From Agrocybe praecox (taxonomy: Eukaryota; Basidiomycota; Agaricomycetes; Agaricales; Agrocybaceae): a stretch of DNA of 64,000 nucleotides. The stretch lies in the NCBI GenBank assembly GCA_964017145.1, contig OZ024849.1, forward strand, positions 2,728,001 to 2,792,000, written 5' to 3'. A program made the translations under genes and the position numbers. Of this stretch, positions 1 to 12,900 are shown one piece after another. How positions within the stretch are numbered: position 1 is the first letter of the stretch; every line of letters starts with the position of its first letter. A model generated the notes under the pieces. It was not told the origin of the DNA and made no database searches. It saw only the letters and a list, made by a program, of their open reading frames with translations.

Positions 1-124
1 CACGTCTGTTTGATCTATTCAAGTTTAATTCCACAATACAATGCCAGTGTAGCTATTTATCTAGTCACATGAGTGGTGCGGTAGTACATATACAAAAGTC
101 TGTCTATCTATGCAAGTATTATAG

Positions 125-1065
125 CTATACATCAGTAGTCGTCGTCGTTGTATTATTTCCGATATTAGAGAGGTGTGTATTCACTGTAACATGGGGGACT
201 CGGGAAGATAATATGGGATCGAAAGGGGGGGCATGCGGAACACCCCATGGATTTGGATGGCTCAAAGCATGGCATTCGCAAAACATTATTAAAGGGTTTG
301 GAGAAAATGTAGAGTGAGAATGACCGTGATATAGCTGGTGAAATGGGCTTGTAGAGCCATTGAAGGGTCGCGGCGATACTATAGGAGAGAGTGGCAGGTG
401 CGTTGCTTGCTCAGTCTCCGGTCTTGCGGTTGCGTCTGGTTGCGTCTCTTGCAGTGGGTCATTCACGCTCTCTGAGCGCTACATAAAATATACTGGTAAG
501 CTTTGAACGTTTGGAAGATGTTGCAAAGATGATTATACCTGAAGGCTATCCACGACAAACTGGAGTTTCCTGCGAAACAAATGAATCTTAGAGGCATAGC
601 TAGTCCGGCCAAAGAATCGAGTAATGCGGTTTTGATTCATTTGTGCCAGGACGAACGTTTCAATTTCGATAAGAATTCTACCCAGAAATTAGTGATACAA
701 ATAACAGTGTAAAATCAATTTTAGTTACATGGTAAGATATACCACCAGCATGGCTTTCTGAGATGGCCATTCCGCTTTCTTTGGCGAATCTCTGTAGGAT
801 TTATAGAATGCTTCTATGCTTGTACACGCGTCCGCGGATAACTCTTGCTCATACGAGTTGCTTTTGATATGCTAATTACTCATGAGTACAACACATTACA
901 CTGGCACTGATAGACACTAAAAAATGTAGGACATACCTGGATTCCTCTGATAATCTTGAAGGCCGAGTCCGTAGCCAATTTTAGAGATGGAACCGTCGGT
1001 AGTGCGGAAAACAATGGCTTTGCATAGTAATCAAGTAGCAAATCCGTTCCATTCATGTTTTCCAT
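125..1065 (-). CDS. Subfamily 3 HeLo-like/amyloid-tail protein, apparently intact (254 aa)
   Basis: Four exons on the minus strand: 1065-937, 871-729, 677-539 and 478-125. All junctions are GT..AG and the spliced frame is open (765 nt with stop). Exon 1 starts MENMNGTDLLLDYYAKP and ends in a helix finishing ...IIRGIQ. Exon 2 carries the superfamily pattern EAFYKSYRDS followed by AEWPS. Exon 3 (139 nt) carries EIETFVLAQMNQNRITRFF. The linker is Pro/Ser/His-rich. The C-terminus is VTVNTHLSNIGNNTTTTTTDV-like and ends one residue before the stop. The domain order (helical bundle, linker, terminal motif) and exon sizes match the other loci, so I infer a membrane-targeting HeLo-like/MLKL-NTD-like effector with an amyloid signalling tail. 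The upstream 60 bp is nearly identical to the promoter of the paralog at 56751. It is the only intact subfamily 3 copy. The gene model is strong; the function is inferred. Confidence 0.75.
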
Positions 1066-1130
1066 GGAAGAGAAAGGCTTGTGAATGCGGGTTGAAAAAC
1101 AAGAAGAAACATTGTATACTTATATGTGAA
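1066..1130 (-). promoter_or_regulatory. Conserved proximal promoter of subfamily 3
   Basis: The segment reads, on the minus strand, a TATA-like GTATACAATGTTTCTT region followed by an AACCCGCATTCACAAGCC stretch just before the ATG. The same order and almost the same bases precede the paralog at 56751 (56690-56750), so it probably holds the core promoter and 5' leader. Confidence 0.4.
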
Positions 1131-3240
1131 GAACAGCAGGCAGTGTTACCACTTATACATGAGTAACAAGCCTATTCAAGTCCGACAGAAACTGCTTTCC
1201 GAGAGTGACGGGCCTCTTGCCACAGGCCTCATTCGGAAATTCGGATTATGTAACCCATCAATCCTGCTTTCCTGCTCGCGACTTAGGAATACCTTGATAT
1301 GTCCAATCCTAGCTTCGCAACCTAGATCTACCTTTTCTATGCATCGAGATATATCCATCATATTTGATAGTCCTAGTCATATCCTAGCTATATGCATTTA
1401 TGCAAGAGATATCCAATTAGATAGATAGATGTAAGCGTGATTTCGGGGCCTCGGGTATTATCATAGGGTCAATAAATCAAAATTTTTTATCAATTTTACC
1501 ATAGACAACGCTGGAGATGCTGGCCTACATTGCATACTACTTTAAAATGACCACATGTAGTAGGTATTTTGTGAATGTATAGATGATAGAGTACGAAGAA
1601 AGAGAGAACATTCGAAAATTGTTGCGTGTGATGTCACGAGTTCGGAGTTTGAACTGACTTATCTCTCGAACGATAGACGTTCTCGCCTCCGCTACAATCT
1701 CAACAATGCTGCTCCCCCTCAGACAGCCCTCGCTCGTCCAATTGGCGACGACAACCACGCCCCATCAAATACCAACCGTCCCGAACCCACCTACTTTCAA
1801 AAGGCGCCACCTGTAATATTCTTGGCCGGAAATGAATATGAACTGAGGTTCAGAGGACGACTTCAAGCACTTACCTAGGCGATGATGGACAATGGGACAC
1901 TGTGGGCAGGAGCCTGGACGTTCTGGGCGGCGTTCTGGGTGCAGAATAGGTCAGTGTCGTTCGTCATTGTCAGGAATTGTATATTTACCTCGGTAATAGT
2001 GCAGGATAGCCACTATGATTGATGTGTCTGTTACCCAGCGGCGATGACACATCGAAGATTGTTGGAATTCCTCTTCACGACTTTCGGGTTGACTGTTACA
2101 TGGAAGCTGTACTTGCTTTTCAACTCTGTCCTCTCAAGTTGCTCTTATCATCGAGGTCTTCCATGGCATGCCGTTCGTACGACCCGCTGAAGCATCACCC
2201 ACTCGTTATTCTATCCATCGGTTTCGTTGTTACGCGGATAGCTGGGAACTTAGCGTCGTTTTGGCGCATTTTTGTCGTGAATTCATCGACAAACCTTCTG
2301 TTTCATTCCCGTCTCGCGTCGCTTCCAAGGTCCTGCCCATGTCAGGAAGCTCGGGTCAACGACAAAGCCAAAGCCCTGGAATCGGCACTAGTGAAGAGCA
2401 GGAGCGTGTGGACAAGCTGGAGGGCGAGAAGCTGGAGGTGACTCAGGAGGTGGAGGATTTGTGTGGCAGGTCGGAGAGGGTTCAGGCCGAGTTCGCTGAG
2501 ACCCAACTAAGCTCGCGTACACTCAGGTTGAAGTCAAGAAGTTTTGGGAAGCGTTGGCCCCCCTTCAAAAGGTAGTTTAATGACATTCATTTTTGTTTTA
2601 TTTTTTGTTTTAAAAAAAATTTAGTGTCGAAAGATGCTTACTTTTTGCTCAATAGAATATTTTGGTGGCATCTGTTCGCGCACGACGGCCTACGGGGCCG
2701 GGCGTCGGGCAGTCTGCAGATGGCAACAAACCAGTTCCACCGTACTACGGCCCACTCGCGACAGGTCTCGTTACTTTCTTGTTGCGATATATTAACGTCC
2801 GTATTGAAGTGCTATTTTTATTTAAACGCAAACATGCTGCCAGGCTGCGGCAGGCTTCAAAACGGTGTTGACATTATCTTCTTGTCAAGGCGGTGATTTG
2901 ATCTCAAACTTGAAGGTGCCACACGAACCAACGCTCAAATGCACAGTCCTACTCTGGTCTTTAACAAATGGGCGCCAATTGGAATCGCCCATCTAAAACG
3001 GAACGGAATGTCAGAGGACTTTCGTTCGACTGGAGATGTTCTGAATTCAGATGACTCGACCAGTGCTTTGCCAATTTGTTGCCAACGCTATCTTACGTTC
3101 TTTATCTCTCTTTCTCATCACAGCAAAATCCAAAACGCCAGATCAAGTTACTATCATCATTCAAACGATGGAATCAAGTACTTACCCCGGTTCCCATAGG
3201 CCATCCAAGTTATTTAAATATGCATGAATTTTGGTCGGAA
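1131..3240. other. Intergenic region with decayed coding fragments
   Basis: No intact gene is recognised. A 2168-2575 plus-strand frame contains a short charged stretch (EEQERVDKLEGEKLEVTQEV) that looks like a coiled coil and may be the remains of a gene. Its surroundings are interrupted and no start, splice pattern or homology can be supported. A poly-T/poly-A rich patch lies at 2587-2625. Confidence 0.3.
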
Positions 3241-3259
3241 ACATCTCAACACACCCATC

Positions 3260-5984
3260 ATGTCTGCTTTGGACCCTACAGCAAAAGAATCGAACTCTTC
3301 ACTTCAACTTGATCCAGGACCAGAACCACGGGCTAAAACCGCACGACGCATCAGCATATCCAAATGCCTCTGTTATACTTCCATAATCGTCAGCATTATT
3401 GTCGGTTTTTTCATATGTTACCTGGGCACCATATTCGTTCGAGGCGTATGGAACGGTTTACTCATACCACATTCAACCTTGTATCACAATGACAGCGCAC
3501 CGTACGAGCCCCATCAAGTTGTACGGCCATTGATAGAGGAAGACCAGACGTTCGACATTGTTGCAACAGTGTGGATACGTGATTTTGAGGGGAAGAATCC
3601 AAGCCAAACGAGGGGTGTAGAGCTCATTGAGAAGCCTATCTTCACGGATACCATTTTTCGTGACATCAAAATGTCGAAAAATATTTACAGAGCTTCCGTG
3701 AACGTCGAAGTACCTACCGCTGCTTTGTAAGTAACATTTACTCCCTTCGTATACTTGGCTCTAATTTTACCGTAGTCAGGACACACTATTGGGCAATTAT
3801 GACCTACGTGGGTCGTTTGTACTTGTTCCCAGCTCACCTTTGATGGACAAGGTGTTCAATTATTCGACATGGGTGCCACCCGAAGCCAAGATGCCTCCTT
3901 CTCGAGCATCTCTGTTAGTTTTTTTTTTAAATTTTCTGCTCTTACCGCAGAAATCTAAATCGGGATCTATCTAGTGATGGGTATACTCGTACCTTAGCTG
4001 ACGAGGTAGTCGACGCGTATGGAATATCTACGCCATTGCTTTCATTCCACGAAGTCAAATCCCGTTGTCAATCCTTGGAACAAATGGAGCCATCGCCTCC
4101 TGAGAAAGGCGACGAGAAAGAGATCGAACCACAAGCCTTGAAGTCCGTTCAGCCGAAAAAGAAATATGAAATCACGACAGAAGGAAAACCTGTACTAGGA
4201 TCACATCCTTATATTATAACGAGGTACATACGTGAACTCAACTGTATGCGTTACATTGTATCTCACATTTTTTGCAGGACTCACTTGAACATCATGGATA
4301 TGACCAAACTCTATAAACGTAAAGCTTTCGCGGAGGCTCATCGTCGGCTATCTATGAGCGAGGTAGAACATATCTCTCTTCGCGATGCTACCACTTGACT
4401 GACTTCACCTGGACGCAGTGCGGCGAACACTCTCATAATGGTTTGCGCTCTCCGGAATTTTTGCCAGACTGGCGACTTTGTCATAGATCATTCTTAAACA
4501 ATGGCAACTATGAAGTAATGATCGAATATGCTCCGGAAGAAGATACAACCAGCTCATCCTCAAATTTGGCATATGCTCCTTATCTGTTCGTGGATCCGGG
4601 GGCGTGGGGTCCTCTTGTAAGTGATCTTTGGATTTAAGGTGGACGTGGACTATGGATGATGATTACTCATAAGATATTTTCAGAATCTCGCCGCCGTTCC
4701 TGTCAATCGTGAGGAATGCTCTCCTATTGACGAAGGTATGAGCTACTTATTATTCCTCCTTGCTTGCATTTTACTGATATCTCGATTCAAACAGATCCCA
4801 AAACCGTCAACATTACTTGGAATATATCCTTTGGGAGCATCACACCTCGAAAAGAGCATATAGCAAGTTTAGTGGGATCGGTGTTCCGTGGCCCAGTCAA
4901 TATGACCGATACCGAGGACGCCCAACAAAGCCGTCATTCCATTTTTGAGTTCGCTCGTAAGTGAATGGTTGTTCGAATCGTTGTCACGAAAATATCTAAT
5001 GCTAATTAACTTTACTTTATCTAGAGGCTCTCTTAGGACAGAGGTTCGATCAACACCGCCCACCAGCGTGGATAGCATGGTTTCTACTTGTTTCGAGGTG
5101 AAGGGACCAGTTTGGGTACCTAAACATTCCAGTATACTAATCGTCTGATGGAACAGTGCGGCTCTCGCTCCCTTTGAGGGACTGCTCAGTGTCATTTACT
5201 GGTACAACATTTCGTTGACCTCTACAGTTGGGCTATCGATAATTGGAACCACGACCCTGGCGATCGGGATGTTTTTAGATAAAACTTTCCGACTTTTAAT
5301 CTCAGAGAAGTCCACGTACTTTACACGGATGCTTGATGCGTTATTCCGACTTGTCATGCCGTCTCTCATGGTGAAAGCTGTGACTAGAGCGGAACTCGTC
5401 TGGTCGAAGACAATATGGGTTCTAGCCATTCCTATCGGAGTACGGTGTGCTCGTGCAACACACGCGGAGCGAGCCAGCCAACGAGTGGAAGCAAGGACAT
5501 CTTGGAGATTCAGGCTATTGGTGTGTATTGTTTACTTTCCACACATGTACATTCGTCTCAGCCTGACGGTCGTGTCTTTTAGTGCTTTACATTTTTTGCT
5601 GTCACATACTACCTGGCTCACATCTACGACATTAGAGTGGTTTCCCCCAAAACACCCCGGCCCGATGATATATCAAACCTCAAGCAAGCAGTATCGCTAT
5701 CCCAATCCCTCTGTTTCTTGCCAATGGTCACTCTTGGAAAAATCCTTCAAATCATTATGAATTTCCAGTCAAAGGCTTTTGCCGGAAAATACAAGCTCTC
5801 TGCTGGTTATATCTTTTTCAACGGTGTATCTGGACTCATAGCCGCATATTTACATCCTGGTGCTTTTTCTGTGCATGGCATGGGCCTCGTTTTTCCCTTA
5901 CACGTATTGTTAGACGGGGTCACCATTGTTCAGGCAATCCTCTATCCTACACCTAAGGTCGTGTCCGACAGTGACGATGACTAG
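3260..5984 (+). CDS. Multi-pass membrane protein of unknown function (paralog 1, 737 aa)
   Basis: Ten exons give an open frame of 2,214 nt: 3260-3726, 3776-3913, 3951-4223, 4278-4362, 4419-4616, 4684-4735, 4795-4956, 5025-5097, 5157-5520 and 5583-5984. The N-terminus is cytosolic-looking and acidic/polar. One hydrophobic segment follows at about residues 37-60 (IIVSIIVGFFICYLG). A large, probably lumenal or extracellular middle region contains TFDIVATVWIRD and a Cys-bearing DWRLCHRS stretch. At least four or five hydrophobic segments fill the last third. The C-terminus is acidic (SDSDDD). The tail-to-tail neighbour at 6351-9211 is a divergent paralog with the same domain order. I do not recognise a named family, so no activity is assigned. 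The exon model rests on in-phase joins and on matching residues in the paralog. Confidence 0.75.
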
Positions 5985-6027
5985 ACAAAAGGCAGCCCTA
6001 TTCTTCTATAGCGTTTTGTAGTAAATT

Positions 6028-6141
6028 CTGCTCTTCTGTATATTTCCTTCTATAAGCCTTATATACCTTGATTAATGTGTGCTACTGCTCTTCTGTATAT
6101 TTCCTTCTATAAGCCTTATATACCTTGATTAATGTGTGCTA
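6028..6141. repeat. Perfect 57-bp tandem duplication
   Basis: The unit at 6028-6084 is repeated without a visible change at 6085-6141. It lies just beyond the stop of the upstream membrane gene, in the short gap between two convergent genes, and would fall in a 3' UTR or terminator region. Confidence 0.9.
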
Positions 6142-6350
6142 TGGCTGTTTTCCTGTGCCCAACCCATGCCTGTTCTATTTTTATGTGCGAGGCTTGCCGC
6201 CTCACCTTGCCCTATAACCAAAACAATCTAGAATATTTATACGCCTCCAACATAACAACTACCATGTTCAGAAATGCACAGGAAACGATTTCTCACTGTA
6301 TAACTGGTGCATTGACGACGATTTATTAAAATTACAGAGCATGTATATTA

Positions 6351-9211
6351 TCACTCTTCTTCCTCTCCGTCAACGCGAATGCTGACCTTCGGGTATTTAA
6401 ACGCCTGAAGCATCATAACTGCGTAAACCACAACCTCCAAGAACGTAAAAATAGATACCCCCGCAGCTTGCCCAATAAAGAAACTAAACCAGGGCAAGTG
6501 CGCCACCAAAAAAAGTAGCCGGCTTGCAAAACAAGAAACTGCACCCAATTTATACATACCAGCAAAAGTACCCGACTGCTTGTTCAAGAAAGCTTGCGAG
6601 GCTTGCCCGAATAATATCATGGGCTCTCTTACATAGTCTTTGATGAAAAACAATGGTACGAGCAAGGAGGATGGGGCATTATCACGCGCGAAGTCCATTT
6701 GAGGGTTTATGACGTAGAACTTGTTGATACTAGAGACGTAAGAAATGACGATCAGGACGACGAAGAACTGTGGATGAGCAGGATTAATTACAGCACAAGA
6801 CGAAATCTGTCGATATGGCACGCACCACTAGCTCGTACCGCCAAGGTATTCTTGCTTCCACTCTCATGCTAGCCCTCTCTGCATGAGTAGCACTCGCAAT
6901 ACGTAGTCCAACTGGCATGAAAATCCATTTCCTCTTGTACCATCTAACCTCTGTCCTTGTAATGGCCTTCAACATCAAGAACGATTCCAGGTAAAAGATG
7001 GTGGAATATCCGAGCATTCGAAGGAATTCCCAGAAATGCATACGTTCACCCGCAATAAAATAGAGGTTGTTGCCTATATAGTCCACCAAGTGCCCAGATG
7101 CTATGAACGCTGTCCCGACGATCGAAATTCCGACTGTGGATTTGGCGGCTCGGATAGACCAGTAATGTAATTTGAGCAACGCTTGAAAAAGCATCAAGAT
7201 GGTACTGTAATTCTACCAATGAGATATGTTACGGAGAAAATTTTACTTTATGATGCTCACCCAATGACATAAAGCACGTATCCGAAGATTGGATGGCGGT
7301 CCGCGTAGGGTGTTTGTCCATGAATCGCCTCTGCGAAACCACGTCAAAAAGTAGCGCAGAAAGGCAAAAGGACCAGACTTCGAAACGTACGATTAAATTC
7401 GACCATTGCGTGCTGTAATTTTAGCTTCCCGTCATCGAGGTCCGTCATATTGTATTTTCGATATGTTGCATCGGAGAACGGGAATCCTACTATGCGTTTA
7501 CCGGTAGGTTGACTACTGAAGGCTATGTTCCATATAATGCTGAACGATTCATTTGCTTCATTATAAAAAGTGTATAGATTAGTAAAGTTAGAAACGATTT
7601 CGAGACATGACGCACTTGGACTCCTATGGACGTCTTGACGAGTGCACTCTTCCCTGTCGATCGGGACTGGTATAAGATCCTAAAGACAGTGGTAATAATT
7701 AGTACCAGAGAGTATATATAGACATTTCGAAATATCAGATTTATACGTACAAGGGGACCCCATAAATCCTGGTTGACGAAGAGATAGGGTGCATACATCA
7801 ACTCCGGAGTTCTAGCGTCTTGTGCTCCATCAGTTCCCGCACGTCGCGAACATTCAACCATGACTTCGTGGTTCCCGTTCACGTTATATGATCGCTCGCA
7901 GAGTCGCCAATCCGCATGATCGGAAGGCAGCTTCAGCTTTCTGAGCGCTCCAAGCCCACACTTTTCTCGACGTCAGTCCGCCGTTCATGCTTTTGAGGTG
8001 GAGAAAAGACATACAGAAGTCGCCGCCAACTTTATATGCGCTTGTTCGTATGCGGTGCGATTGAACGGTTTAGTCATATTCACAATATTCAAAAACGTCC
8101 TAGAGGTTTCGTTAAAATATCATACAACAAGACTAAACCAAGCAATACTCACCTCGTAATAACATATGGATGCGCCTCATGCGGGGGTTCTCCGGTCGTC
8201 GTAATTTCCTGACTTTTTTCCTCGAACTTGAGCTTCCATAACTCTTCGACATATTCCTCACGACCAATTTTTTTAGAAGCCAGAAGACCTGAGAGATTAG
8301 CTTCTTTTTCTTTCATTCTCCTCGTCTTCTCTTCAGAATCGTCTTTCCAAGGACTGCTCATATCGATTTTATTTTCGTCTGGCAGCGCGCATTGGGACTT
8401 TACGTTCTGGAAAGACAACAAAGGGGTAAAGGTCCCATATGCGTCTATCACTTCCTCTCGTACCGAACGCTTGTAACCAACACTGTATCGGAATTAAGTT
8501 ATGCGAGTCGACCGAAAAGCGAGAAAAAACTGACACATAGGTTCTTGCAGGTGGATACATCGCTTCTGAAGGAATCCAGCTGGAGTAGTTGGTGGCACGA
8601 TCCAAGGGAGAAGGGGAATTGGGAACGACGACGAAAGATGCCCGTAGGTCATGGTTAGATAACTCTTGATTTTTACTACATTCACTCCACATCAAAATCG
8701 AAATGGGGAAGAGGGATGGAAACACGTACAATACAGATGTGGGTACATTGATTTGCACGGATGTTTTGAGGGGTTTATCCTCCATTCTGACACCCCGAAA
8801 AATGGTGTCCGTAAATATTGCTTTCTCAACTACACGCTTCACATCTATTCCTCTCACTACCGCCCCATTTCTGCCGGTCCTATCATCACCAAAACTGGCC
8901 TCTGCACTATCATCGCGTATCCAAACTGTGGCGACAACATCGAATGTCTGGTCTTTTCCAATAAGCGGCTCAACGACTTCCTCCGCCCGGGCATCATCAC
9001 TGTGTTTATAATACATCTCTTTATGTGGTGTGAAGCGCACCAGCCGGATGATCAGAATCGCGATGTATCCAATTGAACCGATCACCAACAATGAAAAAGC
9101 ATAACGCAAAAATTTATACATGTAGCGGCTTCGAGACGTCTGGGTGCCTCTGCTGCGCGGTGCGGGACCAGGGTCCAATTTGAGTGCAGGTTCTCGGGTA
9201 AAGGTCGTCAT
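6351..9211 (-). CDS. Multi-pass membrane protein of unknown function (paralog 2)
   Basis: Minus-strand paralog of the gene at 3260, in convergent orientation. I chose the start MTTFTREPALKLDPGP at 9211 because it aligns with the paralog (LQLDPGPEPRAK) and with the relic at 39406; an upstream in-frame extension has no counterpart. Recognisable shared blocks are TFDVVATVWIRD, SFVVVPNSP, DAYGTFTPLLSF, HPYVITR, DWRLCERSY and a membrane-embedded C-terminal third ending VSIRVDGEEEE. Exons are separated by short introns as in paralog 1. I verified several joins but not every one, so a small lesion could have escaped notice. Function is unknown. The pair probably arose by inverted duplication, and this copy later seeded the deleted copy at 39 kb. 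Confidence 0.65.
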
Positions 9212-9599
9212 CACAATTAAATCACAGAAGTTGGGGAGGACAACTGTGAATTTATCGTTACCCCGCATCGAGTATTTAAAGCATTTCAAACAACGGTCCG
9301 GGGTTCGCGGCTTTTGGCGAAAATAACTCCGTTGAATCATTCGGTCTGGAAAACGTGGGTCGCCGAAGCTCTCGGTTCCGACGTGTAATTTTCCGCAGCA
9401 TATATTGGATCAAGGTGGGCGCTAGGACGACAACCATCATATTTTGATTATCTTTATAGTTTTGCACTAAGAGACGTCTTATTGAGTGTTCACGACAAAA
9501 TACAGCACGAAAAACTTACATATATAATCATATACATATATCAAATCCAGAAATCTTTCGACTGCTACACCTGGGCCTGGACGCTTGCACGATCTTCCC

Positions 9600-10060
9600 A
9601 AAGGTCGCGTGGAGAATGTCCCGTTTCGTTTCAACTTTCCTCCCAAATGAGCTGACCACCGTTCCTCGCTTTGAGCTTCTCGATTAGGCGCTGATTAACA
9701 TGCTCGAAGGAGGCCAGACAATGGAACAATGTATTCCCATAAGTTGCAAGGTCGTCAGCGCATCCGTGGTCTAATAACCACAGCCCCATATCCTCCTGTT
9801 TCTCCTGGTCCGCCTTGCAGTAAACGGACGCGGAAGAAGGTTATCTCAATACGAGAAGAAATTTCCGTGATTTGATTTGCTGTGTTACACCTGCGCAGGT
9901 TCAACGAGAACCATGATCTGGTGTCCAATGTACGGATGTCGTGGATATTTTCAACCACCTTCTGGCTGAAGAGGTTTACATGCGGCCAGAGCTCCATGCA
10001 ATTAGAGGAGCTAAAATACAGGTTTAAATCCAGTCAGCTCTCAGTAAGTGTGTTAGAGAG
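9600..10060 (-). pseudogene. Ankyrin-repeat gene fragment
   Basis: Read on the minus strand, this stretch gives an ankyrin-like unit around 9680-9810 (LWLLDHGCADDLATYGNTL followed by FHCLAS). The typical LLxxGAD and GNTxLHxLA positions are visible. Frames are broken and no start is seen. Related fragments occur at 35.6-36.9 kb and 39.8-40.3 kb, so this is a relic of a duplicated ankyrin-repeat gene next to the membrane-protein gene. Confidence 0.45.
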
Positions 10061-10172
10061 AAAAAGGAACCAACGGATATGGGGAGAAGAACAAACGCGA
10101 ACCTAGACAGGACGCGTTACGCCGCTAGCAGGATATCCCGACAGCTACCAACGGATGGGGAGATATGGCGCT

Positions 10173-10530
10173 CGCTGAAGTCAAGGAACATCCACGCGCC
10201 ACGAAACGTACAAGTGCGAAACGTAGCGGGATAACATCCCAGGCTACGAGGTGCGAGGAATGTGCCGCCTCTGTGACACGGTCGATAGCATTGAACACGC
10301 CCTCTTCGAATGCAGAGCGAGTGGTGTAGCGCCTAGCAGAAGAAGGGAGGATTTGCACCGGCCGACGATTGGGACAGTGAGGGTGGCCAGTGCTGACCTG
10401 AGACAGGCTGGGAGGGCAGACAAACTAAAGGGAGAACCATAATATTGTCCAAATATGCACACTGGTGATAGGAGACGAGGACGAAACGGTGCACGAGAAA
10501 TGGGTGATGACTATAAGCTGGATAGGTCAC
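10173..10530 (+). mobile_element. Non-LTR retrotransposon 3' tail (zinc-knuckle fragment)
   Basis: The plus strand encodes YEVRGMCRLCDTVDSIEHAL followed by FECRASG. This gives a C-x2-C-x7-H-x4-C spacing like the zinc-binding tail after reverse transcriptase in fungal non-LTR elements. Two further copies lie at 12901 and 58855. The reverse transcriptase itself is missing, so this is a 5'-truncated dead copy. Confidence 0.5.
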
Positions 10531-11633
10531 GGTGGGTCACGGTGCACCACCAACCAGGCGCCAGTCGTACTTGGTCCAATTAATAGAGTTGGAAATCACT
10601 GCACAAGCATAACAATCTAGGTTTTGAACCAATGGTCAGGCCTCAGGGTGAGTAACGGTGGTGGGTGACGGTGGGTGACGGTAGGTAACGGTGGGTGACG
10701 GTGGGAGTTGAGTCTTGACGACTTTGCGCAACACACGTGATGTTCGAATTGGGAAATAATTTGTCAGACACTCAAAAAGGTGTGTTTTCCGACGGCATTG
10801 CGACGGCATCTTTTCGAGAAACACTGCACTGTGCAGAGCGTAAAGTAGCCTAAAGTACAATAAGTAAAATATTACACAATCAAAGAAAATTCCGCCAAAA
10901 GTCGTGGCACCACAGGCTACAGGTTCGTTTGTGCCGCCTGCTGAAACCGTGTAGTGTTTGCACAATTTATTGAGATCTTGTTGCTTGAAGGAAGGTAGCC
11001 CTTGTGTGCAGATGGATGCGTCTAACGACGCGCATGCATTTATATTCTGTTTAAATTTATTTTGATTCAATATTTCCAAGTGGGATAAAATGTTATATTC
11101 CTATGTCATGCATGTATATTTATCGAAATTGCATATATTTAAACATAAATACTCGTAAAATACAGGTTAGATAGCTGTAAAATATTGCACCGTCAAATAT
11201 TTTAGATTTGTAGATAGATATTAGTTTGATATTTTACCGTGAGATATTTGAAAAAAAAGTTCGAATATTTCTTGCATATTCTCACAATATACCACCACGC
11301 AATATCTTGCTGTGCACCCTGTGATGAGGCTGGGGTTTCTAATGTTTGGAACTTGGTTGTTTCCGTTGTTTCGGTGGCTTTTTCAACTTAGTCCAACGCG
11401 CTTAGTGCAAAATCTATATATAACGCCTTGACATTGATGGCATTCCGGTTTGAGTGTCTGACAAATAAATTCCTTATTTGAACATCACCTGTATCGCACG
11501 GGAAACCCTGATGGTGGGTATTAGTACGTTCTCAGCCTATCATATCCCACCGTTACCCTCGTTCACCATTAACGTATAAAAGGCCGCTGCACGATGATTC
11601 CCCACACACTTCACCAAGGAGCGACACACGAAA
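10531..11633. other. Repeat-bearing gap upstream of subfamily 1 copy a
   Basis: 10647-10707 is a short tandem array of an 11-bp unit (GGTGGGTGACG and variants), about five units. 11080-11330 is AT-rich with many AATATTT motifs. A TATA-like GTATAAAAGG at about 11574 belongs to the downstream gene. A minus-strand frame of 147 codons (10636-11079) has no recognisable content and overlaps the tandem array, so I do not call it a gene. Confidence 0.5.
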
Positions 11634-12634
11634 ATGTTGCGTAGCAAACAAACTCTCAAAGAGAACTGGACTCTCGATAGGGAAAATTCATTACAAGAAG
11701 CACAGCCATTAGCTTTAGACCCTTTGCTAAAAGCTGTTTCCGACAGAACGCAAACTATTCTTGATACAGTGCAGGTTTGTCTTTTACCTTTGGCGATTTT
11801 CATCGTTCTGTCGCTAACCGTGCACTGGTATAGCATGTCAAAGTTACAAAGCCCGAACAGAAGCTTCTTGTTGAGGCTACTGCATGTACGGAGGCCTTTT
11901 GTACCTCTTATCGAAACTCAGTCAGGCAAACAGATTGGCCCTCGAATGGGGTCAAGGTGTTGCTTGAGTCATTCTTCGCGTAAGTTCGGTTTTTATATAC
12001 ATATATTGCTGGACTAATTCTTCGAGTAGCATCCTTGAAGATATAGAGCAGTACATTATAGGGCAAATGGATAAAGGCCGTGCCATCAGATTCCTCAATA
12101 GGGCTTCCAATTCCACCAAGATAGAGACGTTTCTCCAGAGACTTGAAAACGTCGTAAATAGGCTCGAGGTACGTTTTGTCACTTTGTTTATCATATCAAT
12201 GCAATAATCATTAATATTCTCCCCAGAATCTTGAAAATATCACCGAATCTATTGTCATTGCATTCAAGGATTCCTTTGTACGCGAAATTAGGCCCCAGGA
12301 GTTTCCAGGTCCTTCACCAAGTATAGACGAAGATGTTCGAACGAGCGGGCCTGCTTCGACTGATCAAGGTCGTACGGCTCCTAATTTTACGCTCCCGGCG
12401 TCTGGCACTGTGCTGCCGGACCCACCTGTAGCTACAACCGCTGCATCGCCTTCTACCCAACCTTTTTCGAACGAGTGCCCGCTTGCAGCACTTCTCTCCC
12501 AAGGATTAGTGCCCCCCCAGGCCGCTCTTCCATTCATCTTTTTGGTACCCCAGGAGCCTATTCCTCGAGTCCTCCCAATCACGATAAGCATCTCCAATAT
12601 CGGTAATTCTGATAACAGCACGACAGTTGGATGA
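11634..12634 (+). CDS. Subfamily 1 HeLo-like/amyloid-tail protein, copy a (277 aa)
   Basis: Exons 11634-11774, 11834-11979, 12030-12168 and 12227-12634 splice into 834 open nt. Exon 1 encodes MLRSKQTLKENWTLDRE and ends ILDTVQ. Exon 2 carries TSYRNS then TDWPSNG. Exon 3 carries DIEQYIIGQMDKGRAIRFL. The linker (about residues 160-255) is Pro/Ser/Ala-rich. The protein ends PITISISNIGNSDNSTTVG. I read residues 1-140 as a HeLo-like helical bundle of the sort found at the N-terminus of mushroom NLRs and MLKL, and the last 20 residues as a RHIM-like motif that could template amyloid. Expected action: oligomerise through the tail and attack membranes with the bundle. A TATA box and a leader shared with the other subfamily 1 copies precede the ATG. 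The gene model is solid; the role is inferred. Confidence 0.75.
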
Positions 12635-12860
12635 CTTAACCCTACTACGTACTGCTTTTGACGAAAGTTGCCAGGACATGCAACATGATATACTTCCCAG
12701 TGAGCTCAGGAAGCTTGCAGGCATGATTTTATCGATCATCTTTCTGTTCCAATTATTCCAAGGACACTCGAGCGTTAACTTGTTGACCTCTTCCCTCGTT
12801 CTTCTTTTCTCACTACTTATGCACCTGTATAGTTTTTGGCTCTCGTCCCGGTTCTTTTTC
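12635..12860 (+). other. Conserved 3' flank of subfamily 1
   Basis: The sequence after the stop is shared by all four subfamily 1 copies (12635, 35455, 38253 and 55984), down to roughly 100-220 bp. It most likely is the 3' UTR and terminator. It contains an open but variable frame that overlaps the stop; see the rejected items. Confidence 0.5.
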
Positions 12861-12900
12861 CATATGTTATTGTTAAGCAAACAGAAATTAGTTCATTTGG

